From the NCBI GenBank assembly GCA_963773035.1, contig CAVYZX010000017.1, forward strand, positions 248,001-312,000: a stretch of DNA of 64,000 nucleotides, given 5' to 3'. Within the stretch, counting starts at the first letter, position 1. Each line of letters opens with the position of its first letter. Position numbers and translations under genes: made by a program. This document shows positions 43,326 through 52,584 of this stretch, piece after piece. Below the pieces are notes generated by a model, which was given only the letters and a program-made list of their open reading frames with translations, made no database searches and had not been told where the DNA came from. This DNA comes from CAVRXZ01 sp963773035 (GTDB lineage Bacteria > Acidobacteriota > Vicinamibacteria > Vicinamibacterales > CAVVIG01).

Positions 43326-44206
43326 CGAACCATCTGCCCGTCATGGTCTCGGAAGTTGTGGAGCAGTTGCGACCGGAACGCGGCGGGGTATTCGTCGACT
43401 GCACCGTGGGGCTCGGCGGTCACTCCAGCGCGCTGCTGGCAGCGGGCGCCGGCCGAATCATCGGACTGGACCGCGACTTGGATGCACTCGATCGCGCTCG
43501 ACAGACCCTGGCGCCTTGGTCGGAGCGCGTCGACCTCGTTCACGCGGACTTCCGTTCGATTGACGCGGTCCTGGATCGTCTGGGTGTGACGCTCGTCGAT
43601 GGTGCGCTGGCCGACCTGGGCGTTTCCTCCCTGCAGCTCGAGGCTCCGGGTCGCGGATTCAGCTTTCAACGCGACGAACCGCTCGACATGCGCATGGACA
43701 GAAACGCCGGCGAAAGCGCTGCGGATCTGGTTGCGCGATCGGACGAGCGCGAATTGGCGGACGCGATCTTCCAGTACGGCGAAGAACGGCATTCCCGCCG
43801 CGTCGCGCGCGCGATTGTCAGGGCACGGCGCGAGTCGCCGGTCGCGACGACCGGTCGGCTGGCGACGATTGTCAGGCAGGTCATCCCCTACCGGGGAAGG
43901 CATCGCATCGATCCGGCGACGCGCACGTTCCAGGCCCTGCGGATCTGGGTCAATCAGGAGCTCGAGGGTCTCGATCGCTTCCTCGAGGCTGCAGCTCGGC
44001 GGCTCCGATCGCAGGCCCGTCTGGTTGTCCTTACGTTCCACTCACTCGAGGATCGGGTCGTGAAGCGCACTTTTCGGGCCTTGGAGAAGAGCGAGGTGAC
44101 GATGAGGGTGCTGACCAGGAAGCCACTCGGTCCGGCTGAAGAAGAAGTCCGGCGCAATCCACGTGCCCGGAGCGCGAAGCTCAGAGCCGTGGAACGCGCC
44201 GCATGA
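43322..44206 (+). CDS. rsmH: 16S rRNA m4C1402 methyltransferase RsmH
   Basis: SAM-dependent methyltransferase of 294 residues that modifies N4 of C1402 in 16S rRNA. It starts HLPVMVSEVVEQLRP and has the SAM motif DCTVGLGGHSSALL, then GALADLGVSSLQLE, GRGFSFQRDEPLDMRMD and VLTFHSLEDRVVK. The best start is TTG within the mraZ stop (TTGA); no ATG is suitably placed, as ATG inside VMVSEV would cut the conserved N-terminus. It is the usual second gene of dcw. A 70-base spacer separates it from ftsL. Confidence 0.95.
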   Translation: MTNHLPVMVSEVVEQLRPERGGVFVDCTVGLGGHSSALLAAGAGRIIGLDRDLDALDRARQTLAPWSERVDLVHADFRSIDAVLDRLGVTLVDGALADLGVSSLQLEAPGRGFSFQRDEPLDMRMDRNAGESAADLVARSDERELADAIFQYGEERHSRRVARAIVRARRESPVATTGRLATIVRQVIPYRGRHRIDPATRTFQALRIWVNQELEGLDRFLEAAARRLRSQARLVVLTFHSLEDRVVKRTFRALEKSEVTMRVLTRKPLGPAEEEVRRNPRARSAKLRAVERAA

Positions 44207-44276
44207 ACCACTCACGCACCACGGAGATCAAGCGACCGCGTCAGTGTGAGCGTTTCGTTGCAGAAGCAGAGGGGCC

Positions 44277-44663
44277 ATGGAGTCGTTCGAATACGCCATC
44301 AAAAAGGACGTTCGCAACAGCGCAATCGTCCGTGAAATCGATGAAGAGCGACAACGCGAATTGTGGACCTCGGTCGGGATCGCATGTCTTCTGGTCCTGG
44401 TCCTGCTGTTCTCCGCGTGGCAGCACTTCGAATTGCTGCGCCATGGTTATCAGGTCGAGGAGCTCCAGCGCGAACGTACTCTGCAGGAGGAGCTCGGCCG
44501 GCAGTATCGGCTGGAAATAGAAACCTTGCAGTCGCCCAAGCGCATCGAAGCTTTTGCGACCAAGCGGCTCCACCTGGTGGCGCCGTCGCAGGAAGAGGCG
44601 ATTGTGATTGAGCGCGTGCCCGCGGCCGACCCGCCGGGCCGATCGGTGGTTGCACTCCGGTGA
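44277..44663 (+). CDS. ftsL: Cell division protein FtsL
   Basis: Small bitopic membrane protein of 128 residues. A cytoplasmic N-terminus of about 30 residues precedes one transmembrane segment (SVGIACLLVLVLLFSAW, about 32-48), then a heptad coiled-coil region (about 50-85). The sequence is poorly conserved, but the size, layout and position between rsmH and ftsI are exactly those of FtsL, a partner of FtsB and FtsQ that activates FtsWI. It ends with ATGA-type overlap to ftsI. An upstream overlapping frame is a shadow. Confidence 0.85.
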   Translation: MESFEYAIKKDVRNSAIVREIDEERQRELWTSVGIACLLVLVLLFSAWQHFELLRHGYQVEELQRERTLQEELGRQYRLEIETLQSPKRIEAFATKRLHLVAPSQEEAIVIERVPAADPPGRSVVALR

Positions 44664-46744
44664 AAACCTGGTTCAATCGCGTTGGTCGCGTTCTCCGCCG
44701 GCGCGAGCGCCCGCCGAAAGGGCGGGAACAGGGAAACGACTGGCGCTTGACGTTCAAGCGTCGCGTGCTGGTCGTCACCGCCGTCCTCGGCGTGTGGGTG
44801 TTCTTCATTCAGCTGCGTCTGGCGTGGGTTCAGGTTATCCAGCACGCTGATTACGAGGCCCGAGCCGAACAACAGCACAACCGTACTCGAGACGTTCCCG
44901 CCAAGCGCGGCGACATCGTGGACCGCAAGGGACACCTTCTTGCGACGAGCGTCGACGCGGACACCGTCTACGCCGTGCCTTCGGAAATCGGCGACCCCGA
45001 TGACGCGGTGGCCAAGCTTTGTGCTGCTTTTCGCGATTGCACCCGCAAGGAGCGACAGTCGCTCACTGAGCGGTTACGTCGCCGTGGCGCGTTCGCCTAC
45101 GTGCGGCGTCAGGTGTCTCCCGACGAGAAACGGCGAGTCGAGGAGCTCAACCTGGATGGCATAGGCTTCGTGAAGGAGAGCAGACGCTTCTATCCCAACA
45201 GGGAGCTTGGTGCCCACGTGCTCGGCTACGTCGGCATCGACAACGTCGGGTTGGGAGGACTCGAGGCGGCGTACGACTCTCAGATTCGTGGAAAAAGCGG
45301 TCGAGTTCTGGTCCAAACCGACGCACGACGACAGGCCTTCAGCCGGTTCGAGCGGCCACCGACATCAGGATCCACGGTCGAGCTGACGATCGACGAATAC
45401 CTGCAACATGTTGCGGAGCGCGAGCTGCACGTCGGTGTTGTCGGCAACCATGCGGCTGGAGGCACCGCCATCATCCTGGACCCGCATACGGGCGAGATTC
45501 TGGCGATGGCGAACGAGCCGACGTTCAACCCGAACGCCTACCGTGATTTCGAAGAAGTCAATTGGCGCAATCGCGCGGTCCAGGACTTGTACGAGCCGGG
45601 CTCGACTTTCAAAGTCGTGACCGCGTCCGCGGCGATCGAAGAACGCGTCTTGCCTATCTCCACGCTCATCGACACCGCTCCGGGACAGATTCGATTCACG
45701 GCGAGCGATGTGGTTCGCGAGGATGCCGGACGGAACTATGGCGTGCTCTCTTTTACTGACGTGATCGTGAAGTCCAGCAATATCGGGGCGATCAAGATTG
45801 GGTTCCGCGTCGGCACGGAACGGCTGAGCCGCTACGTAGAGCGCTTCGGCTTCGGACGCCCCACCTCGCCGGACTTTCCAGGTGAAAGCCCCGGGATCGT
45901 CTGGGATGCCGCGAAATGGACGGAGCGGGCGCTCGCGTCGGTCTCCATGGGGTATCAGATTGGGGTCACCGCGTTGCAGATGGTGAGCGCCGTCGGGTCG
46001 GTCGCGCACGCGGGCGAGTTCGTCGAACCACGCATGATTCGAGCGATCTATCGAGACAACCGCCGATACGCCGTGGCGCCGCGCGTACTGCGACGAACAG
46101 TGAGCGCAGAGACGGCCGCAACGCTGACGGGCATCATGGAGCAAGTCGTCGAGCGCGGGACGGCGAAAGCCGCGAAGATTCCTGGATATACGATCGCTGG
46201 CAAGACTGGCACCGCGGCCAAACTCAGTGCCGGTCACTATTCCAAGTCCGACTACAACGCCTCCTTCGTCGGCTTCGTTCCGTCAAGAAATCCGGCAGTC
46301 GCGATCATCGTGGTCGTAGACTCGCCGCACGGACCCGCTGGCTACCACGGCGGCGCCGTGTCGGCACCGATCTTCAAGCGAATAGCCGAGTCGACACTCC
46401 AGTATCTCGGAGTTCCGCGTTCAATCGATCCAGAGCCGCCGGTGTTTATCGCACGCAACGACCCGCAAACACTCGCCACGTTGCCGCAGACGTCAACGCC
46501 GGTCGTGACGCTGATTTCCGAAGCTCCGACGGTGCCGGGAACGCTTCCCGATCTGAGCGGATTCACCGGTCGGGAAGCTCTGCTCAAGCTCAGCCAGCTC
46601 GGCTTGGATGTCAGTTTGTCGGGGGACGGTGTCGTCATTTCTCAGGATCCGGCGCCCGGGACCCCCGTGGACGCTGTCCATGTCTGTCGGCTTGTGCTCG
46701 ACAGGTTTCCAGCACGAGTTCTTTCGAGTGCATCCAGCCAATGA
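44660..46744 (+). CDS. ftsI: Division transpeptidase FtsI (PBP3) with C-terminal PASTA domain
   Basis: Septal peptidoglycan transpeptidase of 694 residues. A cytoplasmic start and one membrane helix (about 35-52) precede the dimerisation domain. The transpeptidase has S315-x-x-K in EPGSTFKVV, SSN at 372-374 and KTG at 515-517 (AGKTGTA). A single PASTA domain (about 625-680, LPDLSGFTGREALLKL) closes the protein; this is rare in E. coli-type FtsI but common in Gram-positive PBP2x-like proteins. The start overlaps the ftsL stop and its stop overlaps murE (ATGA). Length is a little above the family mean because of the PASTA domain. Confidence 0.95.
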   Translation: MKTWFNRVGRVLRRRERPPKGREQGNDWRLTFKRRVLVVTAVLGVWVFFIQLRLAWVQVIQHADYEARAEQQHNRTRDVPAKRGDIVDRKGHLLATSVDADTVYAVPSEIGDPDDAVAKLCAAFRDCTRKERQSLTERLRRRGAFAYVRRQVSPDEKRRVEELNLDGIGFVKESRRFYPNRELGAHVLGYVGIDNVGLGGLEAAYDSQIRGKSGRVLVQTDARRQAFSRFERPPTSGSTVELTIDEYLQHVAERELHVGVVGNHAAGGTAIILDPHTGEILAMANEPTFNPNAYRDFEEVNWRNRAVQDLYEPGSTFKVVTASAAIEERVLPISTLIDTAPGQIRFTASDVVREDAGRNYGVLSFTDVIVKSSNIGAIKIGFRVGTERLSRYVERFGFGRPTSPDFPGESPGIVWDAAKWTERALASVSMGYQIGVTALQMVSAVGSVAHAGEFVEPRMIRAIYRDNRRYAVAPRVLRRTVSAETAATLTGIMEQVVERGTAKAAKIPGYTIAGKTGTAAKLSAGHYSKSDYNASFVGFVPSRNPAVAIIVVVDSPHGPAGYHGGAVSAPIFKRIAESTLQYLGVPRSIDPEPPVFIARNDPQTLATLPQTSTPVVTLISEAPTVPGTLPDLSGFTGREALLKLSQLGLDVSLSGDGVVISQDPAPGTPVDAVHVCRLVLDRFPARVLSSASSQ

Positions 46745-48255
46745 CGTGGGATGAACTGCGCGGGGCGCTGCGCAAAGCGGGCCTCCATCGGATTGATGAA
46801 GGCGTAGCCGCCGATACGGGCGCTCTCTTTGTTACGGGCCTGGCGTGGGACTCGCGAGCCGTGGAGCCCGGGAACGTTTTCATCGCCCTCAAGGGATTGC
46901 GTGCCGATGGAAACCTGTTCGCGACCCAGGCGGTCAGTCGCGGTGCCGTCGCGATTGTGTCGGAAGAACCGCCACCGGCCCACTTCGATGTCCCCTGGGT
47001 AACGGTGCCAGATGCTCGTCTCGCGCTGGCCTTGCTGGCTATCACGTTCTACGGAAATCCAAGCGCGGAAATGCGGGTCGTCGGCATCACGGGGACCAAT
47101 GGAAAGACGACCACGGCGTATCTCCTGGCCTCCATATTCGAGGCAGCCGGCATTCACTGCGGCATTGTTGGGACGATCGCACACAAGGTTGGCGACGAGT
47201 TGCGCGAAGCCACACGTACCACTCCGGAAGCGCCCGAAATACAAGGTCTGCTGCGCGACATGGTTGCCGCCGGCTGCCGGGCATGCGCCATGGAAGTCTC
47301 CTCGCATGGGTTGTCGCTTCGACGTGTGGATGGGATAACTTTTGCGGCTGCTGTTTTTACGAACCTGACGCGCGATCACCTCGACTTTCATCTCGACATG
47401 GACGCGTACTTCCAGGCGAAGCGACGCCTGTTCGAAATGCTGCCCCGTGAGGCACCAGGCGTGATCAACCTCGACGATCCACGGGGGGCGGGGCTGGTCG
47501 AGCTCCTGACGCGGCCGGTGAGCTACGCAGTCAATCGACCTGCGGACGTTACGACCGGCCCGCTTTCGTTCTCGCTCGAAGGGATGATTTTTGACGTTCG
47601 CACGCCGCGCGGACCGGTTCGCGTGCGTTCGTCGCTTGTGGGTCGGCCGAACGTCTACAACATTCTCGCCGCTGTCGCGGCTGCGACTGCCCTTGACGTG
47701 CCCATCGAAGCGGTCGAAAAAGGAATTCAGTTGCTCAAAGGCGTCCCCGGCCGGTTCCAGCTCGTGTCGACAGCTAAAGACGAAGTCACAGTCGTCGTGG
47801 ATTACGCGCATACAGACGACGCGCTCCGAAACCTGCTCGAGACCGCACGGCCGTTGGCGATGGGCCGGCTGATTACTCTTTTTGGATGTGCTGGCGATCG
47901 CGATCGAACGAAGCGTCCACTCATGGGCGCGGTTGCGGGCCGTTTGAGTGATGTCGTGGTCATCACGTCGGACAATCCGCGGACCGAGGATCCCAATCGC
48001 ATCGTTGAGGAGGTTCGTCGTGGACTGACAGCCGACCAGCGGCGCGACAGCGCGCCGCTGGTGCTCAGCCTCGTCGATCGGCGCGAGGCGATCGCCAGAG
48101 CTGTCGAGCTGGCAAGGCCGGGCGATCTCGTCATCATCGCGGGCAAGGGGCACGAGAAGTACCAGGTGATCGGCGACCGCGTCATCGCTTTCGACGACGC
48201 CGTGGTCGCGCGGGAGGCGTTGGCGCGCCGGCGCAGCAACTCGGGGGTCGTTTAG
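46741..48255 (+). CDS. murE: UDP-MurNAc-L-Ala-D-Glu: meso-DAP ligase MurE
   Basis: Cytosolic ATP-dependent Mur ligase of 504 residues adding the third amino acid to the stem peptide. ATP-binding GTNGKTTTAYL, TRTTPEAPEIQGLL and DYAHTDDALRNLL are present. The meso-diaminopimelate recognition motif DNPRTEDP is intact, so the stem peptide carries mDAP and not Lys, as expected of a Gram-negative cell wall. The ATG overlaps the ftsI stop (ATGA). The open frame continues 275 codons upstream through ftsI in another frame, which is a shadow. It is followed by a long inverted repeat. Confidence 0.96.
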   Translation: MTWDELRGALRKAGLHRIDEGVAADTGALFVTGLAWDSRAVEPGNVFIALKGLRADGNLFATQAVSRGAVAIVSEEPPPAHFDVPWVTVPDARLALALLAITFYGNPSAEMRVVGITGTNGKTTTAYLLASIFEAAGIHCGIVGTIAHKVGDELREATRTTPEAPEIQGLLRDMVAAGCRACAMEVSSHGLSLRRVDGITFAAAVFTNLTRDHLDFHLDMDAYFQAKRRLFEMLPREAPGVINLDDPRGAGLVELLTRPVSYAVNRPADVTTGPLSFSLEGMIFDVRTPRGPVRVRSSLVGRPNVYNILAAVAAATALDVPIEAVEKGIQLLKGVPGRFQLVSTAKDEVTVVVDYAHTDDALRNLLETARPLAMGRLITLFGCAGDRDRTKRPLMGAVAGRLSDVVVITSDNPRTEDPNRIVEEVRRGLTADQRRDSAPLVLSLVDRREAIARAVELARPGDLVIIAGKGHEKYQVIGDRVIAFDDAVVAREALARRRSNSGVV

Positions 48256-48262
48256 ATCGGAT

Positions 48263-48335
48263 ATCACTTGATTGGACGTGGCAATTGACGGTCGCGCTTG
48301 TGGAATTGCTCACCTACCACGTCCAGTCAAGTGAT
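48263..48335. repeat. Inverted-repeat element between murE and murF
   Basis: Arms of 19 bases at 48263-48281 and 48317-48335 pair with one mismatch across a 35-base loop. The loop holds a second smaller palindrome (GCAATT/AATTGC). Any mRNA would fold into a long hairpin directly before murF. It could be an attenuator, an RNA-processing site or a remnant MITE-like insertion; the sequence alone does not decide. Confidence 0.65.
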
Positions 48336-48354
48336 TTCCGGGATTAGAGCCGTC

Positions 48355-49770
48355 GTGGCCGGAACATCGGGGATTCGCCTAACAGGGCAGTGGGTGGCGG
48401 AGGCGATGTCGGCCGCCATCGTCTCTGGTGAAGCGACTCGTGAGTTCTCCGGCGTTTCGATCGATTCGCGAACGTTGATCGCCGGTCAGCTGTTCGTCGC
48501 GATTCGAGGAGAGCGGTTCGATGGAGCGGATTTTGTCGGCCAGGCGCTTTCGGCCGGCGCCGCTGGCGTGGTCGTTGAACGGGGACGCGACGGAGGGCTT
48601 CGAGGTTCGGGCCCAATAGTAGTACTGGAAGTTGCCGACCCGATTGAAGCGCTGCAGGCGCTTGCGCAGCGAGTGCGGCGGGAGTCGGGGGCGAAGGTCG
48701 TAGCGGTCACAGGTAGCGCGGGTAAGACGACGACGAAAGAAATTGCCGCCGAGTTTCTCGGGGCGGCGTATCGGGTCATACGGAACAAGGGGAATTTCAA
48801 CAATCACATCGGTTTGCCGCTGTCACTGATCGAACTCAGACAGCGACCGGAGATCGCAGTCGTCGAACTTGGCATGAATCACGCCGGAGAAATCAGCACG
48901 CTGGTACGAATTGCCGAACCGGACGTCCGCGTATGGACGAACGTGGGAGAGGCACATCTGGAGTTCTTCGGCTCGCTCGACGCCATTGCGGACGCCAAGA
49001 GCGAGATTCTCGAACGAGCAACGGCTTCCACGGTGTTGGTGGCAAACGCCGACGATCACCGCGTCATGGCACGAGTGACCTCGTTTCCCGGGCGCGTGCT
49101 GACGTTTGGCATCGAACGCCCCGCGGCCGTCCACGCGGCATCGGTCGTCGACCGGGGCATCGATGGCACGACGGCACGGGTTTCGACGCCTCGTGGTTCA
49201 TTCGAATTGGCGACGCCTCTCGTCGGTCGCGGAAATCTTGCCAACGTGCTTGCCGGGACCGCCGTGGCGATTGCTTTTGACGTGCCGCTCGATGCCGTCG
49301 CTCTTCGCGCCCGTCAGTTGCGGCCGGCGACCCACCGAGGCGAGATCGTGCGCTTGGCCAACGGTGTCACGGTAATCGATGACAGTTACAACGCGAATCC
49401 CACCGCGACGCGGAAGGCTCTCGAGGTGCTCGCGACAGAAGCGACCGCATCGCGGCGCGTGGCGGTGCTCGGCGAGATGCTCGAGCTTGGCGACCAGGCG
49501 ATCTCCTTGCACAGCGACGTGGGGCAGGCCGCCGCACGGCTGGGGCTCGACCTGCTTCTGACTGTTGGTGGCGAAGCAGCCTCAGCTCTTGCGAGAGCCG
49601 CCGTCGTGGCCGGCCTTCCCGAGACGCGCGTGCGCTACTTTGCAACGAGTGACGAAGCCGCCAGCGAGGTTGCTCGGCTCGTGCGATCGGGTGACCTGGT
49701 GCTGGTGAAGGGGTCTCGGGGCGTCCGGACGGACCGAGTCGTGGATCGGCTGAAGGCGGAGTTTGCCTGA
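48355..49770 (+). CDS. murF: UDP-MurNAc-tripeptide: D-Ala-D-Ala ligase MurF
   Basis: Cytosolic Mur ligase of 471 residues adding the D-Ala-D-Ala dipeptide. ATP motif TGSAGKTTTKE, then NKGNFNNHIGLPL, LGMNHAGEI and DSYNANPTATRKAL are the MurF signatures. The frame is open from 48298 but codons up to about 48335 lie inside the inverted repeat; I use the GTG at 48355, which leaves seven residues before the conserved RLTGQWVAEA. GTG at 48331 is the main alternative. The stop overlaps the mraY ATG (TGATG). Confidence 0.93.
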   Translation: MAGTSGIRLTGQWVAEAMSAAIVSGEATREFSGVSIDSRTLIAGQLFVAIRGERFDGADFVGQALSAGAAGVVVERGRDGGLRGSGPIVVLEVADPIEALQALAQRVRRESGAKVVAVTGSAGKTTTKEIAAEFLGAAYRVIRNKGNFNNHIGLPLSLIELRQRPEIAVVELGMNHAGEISTLVRIAEPDVRVWTNVGEAHLEFFGSLDAIADAKSEILERATASTVLVANADDHRVMARVTSFPGRVLTFGIERPAAVHAASVVDRGIDGTTARVSTPRGSFELATPLVGRGNLANVLAGTAVAIAFDVPLDAVALRARQLRPATHRGEIVRLANGVTVIDDSYNANPTATRKALEVLATEATASRRVAVLGEMLELGDQAISLHSDVGQAAARLGLDLLLTVGGEAASALARAAVVAGLPETRVRYFATSDEAASEVARLVRSGDLVLVKGSRGVRTDRVVDRLKAEFA

Positions 49771-50855
49771 TGTTGTACCACCTTCTGTATCCGTTCCGTT
49801 CCGAAGTCTCGGCCCTGAATGTCACCGGGTACATCACGTTCCGCACGGCCGCGGCGAGCCTGTCGGCGCTGGCGATCAGCCTTGTCCTTGGCCCGTGGAT
49901 GATTCGGAAGCTGCGTGAGTTTCAAATCGGGCAGGTGATTCGACAAGAGGGACCGACGACTCATCGGCCCAAGGCCGGGACGCCCACGATGGGCGGGCTC
50001 CTGATCTTGACGGCTGCATTGGCGCCGACGCTGCTCTGGACGGACCTGACGAATCCACACGTGTGGATCGCGGTCGTCGCCACCGCTGGCTTTGGCGCCA
50101 TTGGGTTCTGGGACGACTACCTGAAGATCGTTCGCCGCTCGCACCACGGCTTGCTGCCCCGCTACAAGATGGGCTGTCAAATCGTCATTGCGATTGCCGT
50201 TGGTGCCAGTCTGCTCTTCCTCGCCCGCCGCGGTCTCTACAGCACGCAGCTCGGTTTCCCGTTCTTCAAGAACCTCATTCCAAACCTGGGTCTGGGGTAT
50301 TTGCCGTTCGCGGTCTTCGTACTGGTCGCTGAATCCAACGCCGTGAACCTGACCGACGGCCTCGACGGCCTCGCGATCAGCGTGTTCGTGATCGCGGCGG
50401 CCGCGTATACAGCCTTGACCTACGTTGTCGGAAACCGCGTGCTGGCCGACTATCTTTTGCTGGTCCACACTCCCCGTGTCGCCGAGCTCACGGTCTTCTG
50501 TGGCTCCCTAGTTGGTGCCTCACTCGGATTCCTCTGGTACAACTCGTATCCCGCGGAAATCTTCATGGGCGACGTTGGGTCGCTGTCCCTTGGCGCCGCG
50601 TTGGGCACAGTCGCGATTCTCATCAAGCAAGAACTGTTGCTGCTGATTGTTGGTGGTGTCTTCGTCCTCGAAGCGCTGTCGGTGATTATCCAGGTCGGCT
50701 ACTTCAAGATGACCGGGCGCCGGGTGTTCAAGATGGCGCCTCTCCATCATCACTTCGAGCTGATTGGTTGGAGCGAGCCGAAGGTTATTTCGAGATTCGT
50801 CATCGTCGCGATCATCTTCGCGTTGTTCAGCTTGACGACGCTGAAGTTGAGGTGA
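49770..50855 (+). CDS. mraY: Phospho-MurNAc-pentapeptide translocase MraY
   Basis: Ten-helix inner-membrane enzyme of 361 residues that makes lipid I from UDP-MurNAc-pentapeptide and undecaprenyl phosphate. Conserved segments are HRPKAGTPTMGG, FWDDYLKI (metal-binding Asp pair), NAVNLTDGLDGLA and FMGDVGSL, and the C-terminal MAPLHHHFEL with the His triad. The ATG overlaps the murF stop. The sequence is full length and well conserved. The gene order murF-mraY-murD is standard. Confidence 0.97.
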   Translation: MLYHLLYPFRSEVSALNVTGYITFRTAAASLSALAISLVLGPWMIRKLREFQIGQVIRQEGPTTHRPKAGTPTMGGLLILTAALAPTLLWTDLTNPHVWIAVVATAGFGAIGFWDDYLKIVRRSHHGLLPRYKMGCQIVIAIAVGASLLFLARRGLYSTQLGFPFFKNLIPNLGLGYLPFAVFVLVAESNAVNLTDGLDGLAISVFVIAAAAYTALTYVVGNRVLADYLLLVHTPRVAELTVFCGSLVGASLGFLWYNSYPAEIFMGDVGSLSLGAALGTVAILIKQELLLLIVGGVFVLEALSVIIQVGYFKMTGRRVFKMAPLHHHFELIGWSEPKVISRFVIVAIIFALFSLTTLKLR

Positions 50856-50874
50856 CGGAAAGCGGCTTTTGAAG

Positions 50875-52251
50875 ATGTTCGACGTTCGGAACAAGCGGGT
50901 GACAGTCGCGGGAGCGGCGCGGAGCGGCCTGGCAGCAGCCAAACTGCTGGCGGCGCGGGGTGCTCACGTCACGCTTTCCGACATGCGTTCGCACGTCCCG
51001 GAAGCTGAGGCGCTGCGGGGCCTTGGCATCACGCTCGAGCTCGGCGGGCACATCACAAACACATTTACGAGTGCGGACGTCGTGGTGTTGAGCCCTGGCG
51101 TGCCGCCAGAACAGGTTGCCGTGGCCGCGGCCAGGGAGCGCGGCGTGCCGGTGATCGGTGAGCTCGAGCTCGCGTTTCGCTGGCTCAGAGGCCGTGTGAT
51201 TGCCATTACTGGCACGAAAGGAAAGTCGACCACGACGACGCTGACCGGCCGGATGCTCGAAGCAGCCGGTTTCAGCGTCGCGGTAGGCGGCAACATCGGT
51301 CGACCGTTGAGCGATCAGGTCGATGACTCGACACCCGAGATGCTGCACGTCGTGGAAGCAAGCAGCTTTCAGTTGGAACAGATCGAGGCGTTCCATCCCT
51401 GGATCGCCGTGATGCTGAATCTGTCGCCGGATCATCTGGACCGCCATCCGAGTGTGGAGGCGTACATGGCTGCGAAGAGCCGCATTTTTCTGAATCAAGA
51501 GGCAACCGATTGGGCCGTCGTCAATGCCGACGATCCGGTCGTACTCGAGCTGGCGCGCCGCGGTCGGGCGTCGAGGCGGCAATTCGCGCGTCGCACGTCG
51601 CTCAGCGAAGGTGTCGTTGTCGATGGGGAATGGATCGTCGAACGGCGGCCTCGCTCAATCGAACCGCTGGTTCCGCTCAAAGCAGTCCATCTGCTGGGCC
51701 ATCACCTCTTGAGCGATGTCCTGGCGGCAACGACAGTGGGAGTCATCGTCGGCGCACCGCCTGCAGCGATGACTAAGGCGGTCGATGCCTTCCAGGGGCT
51801 CGAGCACGCGATGGAGTTCGTCGCCAGCGTCGATGGCGTTCGATTCGTCAACGATTCGAAGGCCACGAATGTGGAATCGGCTTTGAGGTCCATCGAAAGC
51901 TTCGAGCGCGGCCTCGTGGTGATTGTCGGCGGGCGATTCAAGGGCGGCGATATGGGTTTGTTGCGCGAGCCGCTACGTGCTCGCGCCAAAGCCGTTGTCG
52001 CCATCGGCGAGGCCAGAGGATTGGTGCGTGAGGTGCTGGGAGACGTTGTCGATGTTCACGAGGCGTCGTCATTCCGGGAAGCGATTGACGAGGCATTCGC
52101 GCGCGCGAAGCCGAGCGGTGTCGTGCTGCTCGCCCCGGCCTGCGCAAGCTTCGACATGTTCCACGATTACGCCGAACGAGGACGGCGCTTTAAGGAAGAG
52201 GTGACCCGGGTTGCAAGAACCACGGGTCCCCAGGCGAGAGCGAGGGATTGA
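50875..52251 (+). CDS. murD: UDP-MurNAc-L-Ala: D-Glu ligase MurD
   Basis: Cytosolic Mur ligase of 458 residues adding D-glutamate. It has an N-terminal Rossmann domain (VAGAARSGLAAAKLL), the ATP motif TGTKGKSTTTTLT, EASSFQLEQI and NLSPDHLDRH, and the C-terminal domain with NDSKATNVESAL and LAPACASFDMFHDY. A TTG six bases earlier starts the longest frame; the ATG is more likely. It begins 19 bases after mraY. It is followed by a 333-base non-coding stretch, unlike the close packing of the rest of the cluster. Confidence 0.96.
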   Translation: MFDVRNKRVTVAGAARSGLAAAKLLAARGAHVTLSDMRSHVPEAEALRGLGITLELGGHITNTFTSADVVVLSPGVPPEQVAVAAARERGVPVIGELELAFRWLRGRVIAITGTKGKSTTTTLTGRMLEAAGFSVAVGGNIGRPLSDQVDDSTPEMLHVVEASSFQLEQIEAFHPWIAVMLNLSPDHLDRHPSVEAYMAAKSRIFLNQEATDWAVVNADDPVVLELARRGRASRRQFARRTSLSEGVVVDGEWIVERRPRSIEPLVPLKAVHLLGHHLLSDVLAATTVGVIVGAPPAAMTKAVDAFQGLEHAMEFVASVDGVRFVNDSKATNVESALRSIESFERGLVVIVGGRFKGGDMGLLREPLRARAKAVVAIGEARGLVREVLGDVVDVHEASSFREAIDEAFARAKPSGVVLLAPACASFDMFHDYAERGRRFKEEVTRVARTTGPQARARD

Positions 52252-52584
52252 GCAACTGTGAGCGGTGAGCAGTCGTCAGTCGGTTCTCCGCGGTGAAGGG
52301 CTGGCTGCTGGGAACGCAGGCTGCCCCGGCCTGCGAAGCTGGTGCCTTCATCCGATGCCGACTGATGACTGCTGGCCGCTCACGACATCCTAGTCCCTTG
52401 TGGGAGCTCGGAACCGAGAACTGTTGGACATCCCGAGGCCGCCAGATTGGCTCGGCCTGGCGGTTCTAAGTTCTGACTTCCCAACGGTTGTCGACGCCGG
52501 GTGTTGTTTTCGGATGAAGTGGCGTTCGGCTTTACGCCAGGGCCGTCGGAAGCGATTTCAGGTTGAGGGGGTCGAAAGAGGGAC
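52252..52584. other. Non-coding spacer between murD and ftsW
   Basis: No open frame of convincing coding character is seen in these 333 bases. The first part holds a long inverted repeat (listed separately). The second part (52384-52584) has a short hairpin CTCGG-AA-CCGAG and several GGTTCT/AGTTCT words, and ends in a GAGGGA-type ribosome-binding site for ftsW. A promoter for ftsW may be here, but no clear -35/-10 pair is seen. Confidence 0.55.
52258..52383. repeat. MITE-like inverted-repeat element inside dcw
   Basis: Arms of 27 bases (52258-52284 and 52357-52383) are inverted copies beginning GTGAGCGG; they match at 23 of 27 positions across a 72-base loop. The whole element is 126 bases and contains no protein frame. 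It sits in the only long gap of the cluster and looks like a non-autonomous terminal-inverted-repeat element or a large mRNA hairpin. Confidence 0.6.

Noticed and set aside
45916..46740. N-terminal extension of the murE frame
   Set aside because: The first 275 codons run through ftsI in another frame; translation starts at the ATG overlapping the ftsI stop.
46642..48267. 541-residue frame opposite murE
   Set aside because: Shadow frame covering murE; murE has all ligase motifs and a coupled start.
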